Shown: in pieces, positions 23,842-33,591 of the stretch
How the letters are laid out: the number at the start of each line of letters is the position of its first letter
Position numbering within the stretch: position 1 is the stretch's first letter
Assembly: GCA_033297075.1 (NCBI GenBank)
Contig: MU858064.1
Location: forward strand, 248,001 to 312,000
Reading direction: 5' to 3'
Length of the DNA stretch: 64,000 nt
Origin: Rhypophila decipiens
Lineage: Eukaryota; Ascomycota; Sordariomycetes; Sordariales; Naviculisporaceae
The notes under the pieces: generated by a model
The model's database searches: none
What the model saw: only the letters and a program-made list of their open reading frames with translations
Told to the model about the DNA's origin: nothing
Position numbers and translations under genes: made by a program

Positions 23842-25458
23842 TTAGTCAACACGCCGCGCTCTGCCCCAGACCTCGTCTGCGTCCTTTTTGCCCCTTGTCT
23901 CGGGGACACTGTGCTTGATAAACACTGCCCACACGAGAGCAAATCCAGCAAAAATAAAGTACACCCAGCCAGCACCTCCAAATTCCTTATTGAGCGCCTC
24001 ATTGATAATGGGAAACAAGTAGGCAACCAGGAAAGTAGCAATGTAGTTGGCACCCAGGGCCCACGATTGAGTTGCGCCGACGGCTTCGGGGCCAACAAGC
24101 TCAGACGCCAAAATGAAGGGGACGGGCCCAAGACCAATAGCAAAGAAGGCGACAAAGAACAAGACGGTGATGGCTGACAGAATCTTGACTTCGAACAGGA
24201 TCGAGAGTGCAAGAATCAGCGAGCTGGTGCCCTGACCTAGAATCGAGATGAGGAGACACGTCTTCCGACCCAGTTTGTCAGGCAAGGGCGAGGCACCCAT
24301 GGTTGTGCCCAAATTGATGATGGAGATCATGATGGTCAAGAATGCCGAACTGACGGGAAGGAGGTCCTTGAGGAGAGACACCGAGTACATGATGATTGAG
24401 TTGATGCCGCAGAGCTGTTGGGCGAACATGATGCCCACCACAGCAATGATGGCTGGTCTGGTCAGGGGGTCCCGGAGAACCTGCACAAAGCCCAAATGGC
24501 CCTTGTCACTCTGCTGGCGAGGTTCCGATGGCGAGCGAGGAGCAACATCGTCACCAGGATTTCCATGCTCGGTGGCGGCCAGCAACCTTTCCTCCTCACT
24601 AAGAACGCCCGGCCCCAGGCCCCAGGCAAACACCTCGTCGTCGATATTCGCCTGCTTGCCCCGGATCCGCTGCAAGACACGGCGAGCCTGCACCATATCG
24701 CCTGTATTGCTCGCCGTCCACGCTGGACTCTCGGGGACGAGCAAGAGGCCAAGAGTCTGAGCACCCGCGATGGCGATACCAGACGCGAGAATCCATCGCC
24801 AGGTGCTGTCGTGGCTGAGAAAGTAGCCTAGTGTTTGCGTAAAAAGAATACCGACATTGATGCTGATCTGGGTAAAGGAACCAAAGAAGCCGCGCTGTGC
24901 CGGAGGGGCCACCTCGCTGATGTAGAGAGGCACAATCACTGTGCTGGCGCCAGCTCCGAGACCCGTGAGAAAACGACCGACGGACAGCGCAATCCTGGTC
25001 GACGAGAAAGTCTCGACGAGCGAACCACCCAGGAAGCAAGCCGCCGTCATTTGCATGGATAGCCAGCGTCCGCGAGCTGATGTTGTGGGGCCTGCAGCCA
25101 AAGCACCAATAAGTCCGCCAATAGTGAAGATGGCCGTGACGGCGGCAAATTCAGAGCTCGTCATGGGAATGCAGTCGAGAGGAGGCGGACTGTCGCCGCG
25201 TCCTGTGATGGAGGACAGCATCCGTCCGATCGTAGTCGAAACCGTGTGGGCGCGACAAGTGATGACATCTTCGGGTGCGTTCAATTCAGCCTGCCAAAGT
25301 CCGAGACGTTAGACCTGTCCGCTGCCCTGTCCAGTTGTTTGGAGGCTTCAAGGGGACAATTCACTCACCAGATGGAAACCGAACTGAAGGGGACCCAGAG
25401 TCGCGATCGTAATGATCAGAAGCAGGTACGCCGTGACATCTTGGAGTGAGGAAGCCAT
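23842..25458 (-). CDS. MFS transporter, sugar porter family
   Basis: Membrane transporter of about 12 helices, 512 aa, expected in the plasma or vacuolar membrane. Exons: 25369..25458 and 23842..25290. The intron 25291..25368 joins LQFGFHL to AELNAPED. Sugar-porter motifs: GRFLTGLGAGASTVIVPLYISEVAP, VPESPAW, QQLCGINSIIMYS, PDKLGRKT, GPVPFILASEL and the terminal VPETRGKK. It looks like the Vps73/facilitative hexose branch, but substrate cannot be read. The last approximately 20 residues are charged. It ends 105 bp from the racemase stop, convergent. Confidence 0.92.
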
Positions 25459-26552
25459 GATGACAGCGTCCGTTCAGGCTGGTGTCTAGACGGATGATGA
25501 TAAGATGGTGATGGTTCAGGGTAATGCCCGATCTCATGCTAAGATGCAAGTGGGTGATTGGGAAAAGTACGGATTAATCGAAGACAGCCCTTTTCGTGGT
25601 GGGTGTGTTGAACCTGGGATATTATCCAAAGCTGGCCATGGTTCTTTCTCGCCTGGGGATAAAAATGGGTGATTCCGTGAATGCAGCGGCGACGGCGATC
25701 GAGTTGAGGCAGGCAGGATGGGGACGGGACGGGAGGTGTTGCCATTGGACGATGGTGGATTGCAGCTGGCATTGTCTCGAAATGGAGACCGCTGTGATCC
25801 CAAACGCGGGGCGGGAGCTAATAACTTCCAACTTCAGACACCCTCCAGTGTTCCTTTTGAACCTTCCCCCCGAAGTGGACTTTGTGGAGACATCTTCAAT
25901 GGAGCCTTCCCCTGAAAATGCTAACAAAGATGCACCGTCTCCGGCACCCGGGAATGATCCGTCCCAGCTCCCGTGCCGTCCTTCAGGCGATATGAAGCGA
26001 TATAACCATCTCGACTCTGCTTCACCTGTTGGGTCAAGGGTCCCAACCACAATAAAGGAACATTATAGCTTTGCATTATCATGCCCACTCTTTCCCCATG
26101 GCTTCATCCTTTACCCCAATCCAGTCTTCCGTTGACGGCACTTGCCTCGCCAGGTTTCTCCAGGACATGTTAGAAACCGCCAGAGATTGCACCAGACATC
26201 AACAGAAAAACAACAACCGCCCAGCTTCCAAGATAGACATGTACTCATGCAAAATGCAACCGAACTCTCTCCGTATGTCTGTTGCAACCTCTTTCTTCTT
26301 GCCGCCAGCACTCTAGCGCCATCGTTGACAGCCCGCATTTTTCTTCGAAACTGCATTGTCTTATTGGACCCCGTAGCGACCATGTCCACGGCTGTAACCA
26401 TGGGTGCAGCATATGCCTTACCTACTGCTGAGCCGCGGTGTTACCACCGAATATATCCAGGCTGCCTGCTCTCTGACCGTCCATGTCCAAGATGGCGCCC
26501 ATTCTCTTCCTCTCCCATTCCAGGGTCTGTTACGGTTATTTCAAGGCTCGCC
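25459..26552. other. Divergent intergenic region, 1.1 kb (MFS / NACHT gene)
   Basis: Contains both promoters. The frame of the NACHT gene stays open far upstream, with ATGs such as 26382, but the codons there read unlike protein and the conserved-type start is at 26553. No other gene is supported. Confidence 0.45.
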
Positions 26553-29500
26553 ATGTCAGGCATGGAGCCTCTGGCCGTCCTCGGGCTTGCTTGCAATGCC
26601 ATGCAAATTTTCCAGTTCACGTTTGAGTCTGTATCATTGTGCAAGAAGGCGTTTCGAACCGGTATTCCCGACCCTGAGCTGGCCAGATACGTCAACGAGT
26701 GTGCCCAGCTCTACAGGAAGCTCGACAACTCGATCCGTTCAGTGCAACACCCTAATGCAGAAGATGTCGAGTTTCTTCGAATATGTGGGAATACTCGAGA
26801 TGCCAGTCTACTACTCGAAACCGAGATCAAGGCCATCCTGCAACCTACAGCGAAAGGGAGGGTCAGGGCATCCATTATAGTCGGATTCAAGGCAAGGATC
26901 AAGGCACACAAGCTGGACAGGCTGGAGAAGCAGATGCGAGGCTATCAAAAAATACTAGAGTCCGGTTTGTTGGACCGCACCTGGTAAGTAAACTCAACTC
27001 ATGACCCAGCCAAGGTCGGTGACGTCTAAACGCTCAACTAAATGTTCCATTCCTGGGCATTAGCAAAAAGGTCGATGCGCTTAGTCTTCAACAAGATGAA
27101 CGGTTCAACAATCTTGATGTAGTTCTGCGGGATTTTATACGATCCTACTGCCAGGGTCAGAGGCGTCTTGAGGGTCTTCTTGACGCTCACACTACCTCTA
27201 TCAAGGCACTTGTCGAGGCCGAGACACTCAAGACCCACCGGACCATCACAGACGCCGTGCAGTCAGTGTCTACCAAAACGACGGAGGACCTTGCCGTAAT
27301 CTTGAACCAGATCGCTTCCGAACCCCAAATATGGCAAAAGCGGGAGAGACTGCTCAAGAGCCTGAAATACAGCACGATGGGCGATCGTTTTAACCAAATC
27401 CCCCAGCCCCACGACGGGACCTACCAGTGGATAATGCGAGGCACCCGGCTCTGGGAACAGGAGGAAGAGGATCCCGATACACGAATTTCCCGGTCGAGTT
27501 CTGCCTGTGCTCATACTAATCCAGCACTTGATGTCTGCTGGAGCTGTTTTCCCTGTTGGCTGGAATCAACCAGCTCTGCAAGCAATTTATACTGGATCCA
27601 GGGAAAGACCGGGGCCGGGAAAAGCACATTGATGAAGTTCATCGTTACAGATCCTGACCTATGGTCGTCTTTGAACCTTGCAGATGGTGTTCCCCTTCTC
27701 CTGTACCATTTCCTCTGGGCCCCAGGCGGTCAGCTGCAAAAGAGCGTCCGTGGCCTTCTACTGGCACTCGTGTACCAGTTCCTGTCAGCGAACGAGAAGG
27801 TCTTGGACGAAGTCATTAGTGCCCTCCCAAAGGCTAAATACAAGGACATTCCTGGTGACTGGACTCTGGAGGAACTGCAAATGATCATCCAGACCTGGTT
27901 TCCAAGATCAGATAGGCGCATCGTCATTTTCATCGATGGCCTAGACGAAATGGATCCCGATGACCGGTCTACCCCTGATCCACTGCGGTTCATCACCACG
28001 AAAATCGCCACAATCGGGAAGGTCAAGCTATGCGTCTCGAGCCGCCCGGAGCAGCTCTTTCTTCGATATTTTGCAAGCAAACCGACGCTTAGACTCCAGG
28101 ACATTACCTTTTTCGACATGAAGATATATGCGGAGGCGTACTTGGTCCCTGACCCAGGGGACGAATATGATACAAAAGATGTCCGGAATCTCATTGACAG
28201 TCTCTTGGTTAAGGCGGATGGGGTGTTCTTATGGATTGCTCTTGTGGTGAGGAGCCTGGCAAGTGGCCTGAGAAACGGGGACAGCATCGAGGAACTGAAT
28301 TTACGTCTCGAGCAGATGCCCAAGGGATTGAATGCTCTCTACCAGGATATGTGGGCCCGTCTGAACGATGACGAGCCTATCTACCGCCAAGAGGCTGCGC
28401 TGTACTTCAACTTGATCCGCGACTGGAGGACTCTTCAGAGCGGCACAGACGAAGGTCCACGAGAAGATAGCGACGATACCATCGAGATCCTTGGACTCCT
28501 CCTAGCCACGCAGCCAGCAAAAGCCCAAGAGATCCTCAAAAATCCTGCTGCCTTCACAGCTGATCAGCTCCAAGCCGCTTGTCGAGACTTGGCAAAAAGG
28601 GTGGAAAGAAGAACAGCACGCCTTCTGCATGTCAAGGAACGCCATTCCGGACGAACAACCTTGGTGGAGTTTCTACACCGATCCTCGCTTGAATTTCTAG
28701 AGAATACGCCCGAAGGCCGGAAGATACTCGCTTACGACAAGACACCTCGTGAAGCACGCTTTTCGAACCTTGCTCGAGGATTCATGGCTCGCATCTATCT
28801 GCGGGTCACTGGCCAGCTCGACGAAGGCCTCGGAGCTTTCCGGATTCAGAACGTATTGGATATGATAAGCACCAACTTTAGGCGTGGCCGGATAGTGCAG
28901 GACGATGCAGTCGAGCTGCTGGCCTCTGCCCAGCGGCTTTTTGACCTTGCGATTCGGAGTGGCGTGCCGGGAAAGACGTTTGGGCTTCCTGGCAACTTCA
29001 AAGGCCATGATTTTGTCCGTCTTCTTGCCATGTTCGGCTTTGATGACCTTGCATCATTGTTCTTTGACGGCCTGGTCCCGGGCTGGAATAGTAATGTCAT
29101 GGACTCTTCGCTCTACAGAAGTTCTTTGGTGGTGGCAGCATTGACGCCGCCCGATATCAGCATGGATACTTTGACGACAACCGCCAGTGAGGGCAAGTCT
29201 CATCTGCTTTCCATGCTTCTAAGAGGCAAACCCGTTGTTGACTTTGGTTCTCATCAAGAAGAACATTCTCACGGCCCCGAAGCTGCCAGCGCCCAAGTAC
29301 AACAAGAAAAGGGCGCCAAATTGGTCACTCTGGTTTCGCTTCTTTGCTCACGAACGTTTTGGCCGTCAAGCCTCCCTGAATTGTCTGAAACTGTTGCTGC
29401 ATACAAACGAACCGGGATTTGTCTTGCCGAGAGCATAACTCTGTACTTGGAGGTGCCTGCTGGCGCTCCCGATGAGACGGTGCTTATCATTTCACCGTCG

Positions 29501-30022
29501 AGCCTGATGCCCCAAAAGTATTATCGGCCTAGTCCCAGGATACTTAAAGGGAATGCCTGGATAGCCCTCGAGATGAAGGTGTCATCGCTTGTCGAACTCG
29601 TTCTCGGCGCAGTGGAGGCAAGTACGGCAGTCAAGCTTCCATCTGTTGTCTCAGCCTCTTCCAGTGACGCTGGAAAAGCCAACCTGGATCTAGTTCCCCG
29701 TGTCGGTTGCGCAAGAGTTCTCGCCTTCTACGTCCCATACTGGGGCAGCATGGGTGCCCAGCAACCAAGTTATTTCAGGAAGATTCTCACCCCGGCAACA
29801 GAAGAAGATGCTCGCTATGTTTTATCAGGTCTGAATGCCATTACGCTTTCAGAAGCCGAGCCGAACGCCTTTGCGATCCCAAGTTTGTGGAAGCGTGTGG
29901 AGGAGATAGCATCGCGGGCAAAAGAGGCCGACGAGCTAATGTTTCAAAACGCGTTGCATGGGCCGCTTGACGACATGGTGGAGAGTTTGATGGACTCGGG
30001 CTCACTGACCGAAGGCCACTGA
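26553..30022 (+). CDS. NACHT-domain STAND protein (fungal NLR-like)
   Basis: Signal-transducing NTPase of the class that mediates non-self recognition and heterokaryon incompatibility in fungi. Exons: 26553..26983 and 27064..30022. The intron 26984..27063 (GTAAGT..TTAG) gives 1129 aa. The N-terminus MSGMEPLAVLGLACNAMQIFQF is the typical start of the fungal STAND N-terminal helical domain, followed by coiled segments to about 300. The NACHT core has Walker A GKTGAGKST (324-332), Walker B IVIFIDGLDE (429-438) and a CVSSRPEQLF sensor motif (about 466-475). After it comes a helical region (ALYQDMWARL..., EFLHRSSLEFLE) like that of repeat-less NACHT proteins. I see no ankyrin, WD40 or TPR repeats in the last approximately 450 residues. 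ATG 26553 or 26562 are both plausible starts. The trigger and partner are unknown. Confidence 0.9.
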
Positions 30023-30229
30023 GAGTTGGATACTAGTAGGAATCTAGTCCTAAAAGCAATAAAGAAAAAGCCACAGCAGGCGGCATTTTTGCCTTTTACT
30101 GTAACCAATGTCCGGTTTGGGAGACACAAGGATCCATTTCAAGGGCTATATCTATCGACTTTTGAGCAATAATGACTCATTAGTGCCGTATTTCAAGCGG
30201 AAGTCTGAACAACTTCCCTCCCCGCAGTC

Positions 30230-31275
30230 CTAGAAGGTATCAGTCTTCAACCATGCATTCTCCAAGCCTCTCTTGACGCCCACCTCCAGCGAGTCCAAAT
30301 CTCCTGGCTCACCTAACCCCAGAAGCTCGTTGTCGTTCTTCTCGTACAGAGTACCACCCTCGGCCCAGATCCTCCTCAGAGTGACTGAAGTTGCCTTGGG
30401 GTTTCCCTTCTCCCATAAGTCCGCCTCGAGAGGAGCGACTTCAGTTAGTGGAGTCGTTTTGACAGTCCATTTGGCACCTGTTTGTTTCTTGTATTCTGCG
30501 AGAACCTCTTTGGGTGACACGATGAATGACTGGACCTTTAGAGCTTTGCCAAACGACTGTTGTGGGTGTTGGAGGGCTGCTACAACAAATTTACCCACGC
30601 TACAGAATGGTCGTCAGCATGGTCGACAGACACAGCCAACTGGCGAGGACGAAAGGGAAAGGGGCAAACGACTTACTCCCACATGGTGCAGAACCCGACC
30701 TTGCCTTCGCCATCACCAAGCAAGTACGCTTCCTTGGTCTCTGGGTTGAAACCACCTGCCAGCTCTAATCCGGGTACGGTATGAACCCACATGTCGAAGT
30801 ACGGGCCAGTAACGACATATGTGATATTCAGCCGCTTGATATGCTCCTTGATGTACTTTCTCGTCTTGAGCTTCAGCTGGTGCGTCTTTTCATTTGGGCT
30901 CTTGTCATTGTGCTCGATATCCGTGCCAAACTCTGAAGGCAAGAACCACTGCACGCTGTCAGATTCCTCGGCCCAACGGACGAGATCAACCTGGTGCTGG
31001 AGGCCGCCGCGCCCGACTGCCGAGATGACGGTGTCGACGCCTTGGTATGCCGCGCGCACGTCGGCTTCGGACTCGAGGTTGCCGACGATGATGGAGAGAC
31101 CGTCCTTCTCCCACTTGGAGAGGAGGTCTTTCTTGGTGGCGGCACCGTTGGGAGATGTGAAGAGGATGACCTGGTCAAAGGCGGGCTTGGCGCGGAGGAG
31201 CGAGGTGGTGATGTATTTGCCGATGGTGCCGGTGCCGCCGAAGATGAGGATCTTTTTGGCGCTGAAGGAGGACAT
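30230..31275 (-). CDS. NmrA-like / isoflavone-reductase-like NAD(P)-binding protein
   Basis: Atypical short-chain dehydrogenase of the NmrA/PCBER/isoflavone reductase type, probably cytosolic, either an NAD(P)H reductase or a redox-sensing regulator. Exons: 30677..31275 and 30230..30599. The intron 30600..30676 has GTAAGT..GTAG ends. The protein is 322 aa. Seen: Rossmann motif ILIFGGTGTIGKYI (from about 9), the family signature FLPSEFGTDIEH, a Lys-containing KTRKYIKEHIKRLNITY segment at the catalytic-Lys position, and TYVVTGPYFDMW. Its start ATG 31275 gives MSSFSAKKI, normal for the family. It is convergent with the NACHT gene, 207 bp apart. The substrate is not determinable. Confidence 0.9.
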
Positions 31276-32010
31276 TTTGGTCTCGATTTACTGTCTCAGT
31301 TGGCAAGTTTACAATAGGTGTTGTCTGCAGGTTCAGCCGGTGCTGAGGGTTCTATGTACTTGTATCAGTTTGGGGTTTGCAGATGACTTCAGGCTTTGAA
31401 TCCTGAGCCTAGACAAAGAAGAGGAATGTTTACTTACCCCTCTTCGACTGGAGTCTGAAGATAGGTAGTACGGTTTGATGGAAATTATTCCCAACTAGCG
31501 ATCACGTCATTGATTCCAAAACGTTGATGATAGCGGATGTAACTGACAGCGTGCTGACTGTACAAGACGTGCATGAGTGCTCACCCGGTCAGGTCCCGAA
31601 CCCCGCAATGGGCCGACCGGGAACGGCTCTCCCGAAATCCGAGGCTCCGCGACTCCATCACGACGGATGGGCATGGCACCCGCCAGTGGGCTGTGGATAT
31701 GGCTTGACAGCAGCTCCACTGGGTCCAAAACCGGGATAGAACCTGGAAAAAGAGCCTCTACAAAAATACAACATGGCGGAGTTGAACCATCACGATTCGC
31801 CTCGAATTGATCTCTCTAGGCCTTCATACAATATATTGGGGCAATCTAAGCTTCTCTGACAATGCGTGTTTTTGGTCCACCCGTGCCCTCTAGAAATAAA
31901 GTCCATGCGTGCTATGGGTCGTAGAGACCCATTTCACCACCCAATCGATACATCGGTGCTCCGGACCATGCCTCCCTGTTCAATGCCACATGCCTGCATT
32001 GCTGGTCAAA
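31276..32010. other. Intergenic, 0.7 kb, no gene recognised
   Basis: 5' flank of the NmrA-like gene and 3' flank of RPA43. No coding or RNA feature supported. Confidence 0.45.
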
Positions 32011-33591
32011 CTATGCGTCGGGCGTGACGGGCCTACTTCGTTGGTATACCGCGCGTGCCTGGGCATCTTCCAGCTCCTCTTCTTCATCCTTGCCGAACTT
32101 GGTAACACCGAATGCCGGCATTGGCTTAGTCTGTGGCCGCAAGTCGCCAGTCGGGTTTACTGTGGCGCGGCGGCGCCTTTCCTCTTCGCGTTCCTCCATC
32201 ATAAGAGCCTTCTCGGCAGCGTCGTCAAGGAAGGTGCCTTCAATGCTCAGATATCCATAGTCGCCCGACAGGCCAACATCAAAGTTCTTGATCCGGAACC
32301 GTACTTTGCCACCTATTCTGCTCCCCTTCTCGTCGACCCAGTATCCCGTAGTATGCATCTGCGTCACCCCTTCTTCGCCATCGGAAATGTCACGGCCGGC
32401 ATCACTCCCTTCGGGCTTGTCGAGTTCAATCCACTTCCATGTTCTGGGTAGTCGCTTGGCTTCAATGCTGGCGTTGAACCTGCCCCAGCAGACCACGCCG
32501 ATGTAACCCTCGCTTTGGAGTTGAATTACACCCTCCATCCATTTGCCTCGCGCGGGCTTGAACATCAAGGCGTCGAAAGTGAGCCAGCCAAAGCCCACTC
32601 CATATTCGTCCCTGGAGACAAGCAAAGTAGGTGTTGTGTCGGTCGTTGGGATACTGGGCCCGCTTTCGGTCGGTCGGTCCGAGACTCGAACGTTGGAGTA
32701 GTTGAGCAGCAAGCCCTTGATGGTAGTAGAGTAGTGGTTTACGAGCGGCTCGAGATGCTGCTCCGCCATCTGGGTCGTGGGCTTGTCGAAGCCGATCGGG
32801 AATAATGGGACGTAGATGGAGATGGTCTGTCTGAAGAAGGGGAACTTGGGGTCGAGCGGTACTTCGGCCACGTCCATCTTGTTCTTGCTTCGACGGTCCT
32901 TGTCCTTGGTCCGAATCGACAGGTCGGGTATATCCACCTCCATGGCATCAGCCTCGGCCACTTGCTTGGTACTCGTTACATCCTGCGTCTCCTCCTCTTG
33001 TTGGTTCTTCTTGTGTTTTTTGGACTTCTTGTGGTCCTTCTTGGACTCCTTCGATTCCTTCTTGGACTCCTTGTCCTGCTTCTTGGACTCCTTGTCCTGC
33101 TTCTTGGACTCCTTATCCTGCTTCTTGGATTCCTTGTCCTCCTTCTTGGACTTCTTGGACTCCTTCTTAGACTCCTCCTTGGACTCTTTCTTGTACTCTT
33201 TCTTGGACTCCTTCTTGGACTCTGTGTCCTCGTCCTTTGAACCCTTTTCCTTGCTCGATGACTTCTTCTTCTTCTTCTTCTCCTTCGTCGCGGAAGCAGT
33301 GGCAGGTGTGGCAGGTGTGGTTGGGGTGATGGGGGTTACAGGAGCGGCGACGTGGGCGGTGACAGCCTCGCCATCGCTGTCAGAATCAACGGCAAACTCT
33401 GCGCTCTTGGAGGGTTGTGAATTTTTTTGCTCGCTTTTCGCCTTTTTGGTCTTTCGCGGGGTGGTGTCTGCGGCGGCAGGCTCGTCTTCTTCTCGGGGTC
33501 GTTTCTTATGCTCGCTCTTTTCGCGCTTGTGTTTCTTGTCGGATTTTTGGCTGCTGGATCGCGACTCCTCGTTTGTGGCGGAGGGAGCCAT
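32011..33591 (-). CDS. rpa43: RNA polymerase I subunit RPA43
   Basis: Stalk subunit of RNA polymerase I, pairing with RPA14 and contacting the initiation factor Rrn3 in the nucleolus. Single exon, 526 aa. The N-terminal half is a Ser/Lys/Glu-rich disordered region. It includes poly-Lys near 104-110 and tandem SKKQDKE units at about 151-180. The conserved core begins near 256 with the tip-like segment ISIYVPLFPIGFDKPTTQMAEQHLEPLVNHY. Next comes LLLNYSNV and an OB-fold region (about 320-480: GFGWLTFDALMFKP, GKWMEGVIQL, GYIGVVCWGRFNASI). ATG 33591 (MAPSATNEES) is preferred over an in-frame ATG-less extension to 33696. It is about 200 residues longer than budding yeast RPA43 because of the N-terminal tail. 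Confidence 0.93.
   Translation of the reverse strand: MAPSATNEESRSSSQKSDKKHKREKSEHKKRPREEDEPAAADTTPRKTKKAKSEQKNSQPSKSAEFAVDSDSDGEAVTAHVAAPVTPITPTTPATPATASATKEKKKKKKSSSKEKGSKDEDTESKKESKKEYKKESKEESKKESKKSKKEDKESKKQDKESKKQDKESKKQDKESKKESKESKKDHKKSKKHKKNQQEEETQDVTSTKQVAEADAMEVDIPDLSIRTKDKDRRSKNKMDVAEVPLDPKFPFFRQTISIYVPLFPIGFDKPTTQMAEQHLEPLVNHYSTTIKGLLLNYSNVRVSDRPTESGPSIPTTDTTPTLLVSRDEYGVGFGWLTFDALMFKPARGKWMEGVIQLQSEGYIGVVCWGRFNASIEAKRLPRTWKWIELDKPEGSDAGRDISDGEEGVTQMHTTGYWVDEKGSRIGGKVRFRIKNFDVGLSGDYGYLSIEGTFLDDAAEKALMMEEREEERRRRATVNPTGDLRPQTKPMPAFGVTKFGKDEEEELEDAQARAVYQRSRPVTPDA
33048..33141 (-). repeat. Tandem repeat encoding SKKQDKE heptads
   Basis: About four near-identical 21-24 bp units (on + strand CTTCTTGGACTCCTTGTCCTG) inside RPA43. 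They encode repeated Lys-Lys-Gln-Asp-Lys-Glu-Ser, flanked by degenerate KKES units. Confidence 0.85.

Noticed and set aside
26142..26552. Upstream extension of the NACHT open reading frame
   Set aside because: The sequence before ATG 26553 does not resemble protein and the typical STAND N-terminus begins at 26553/26562.
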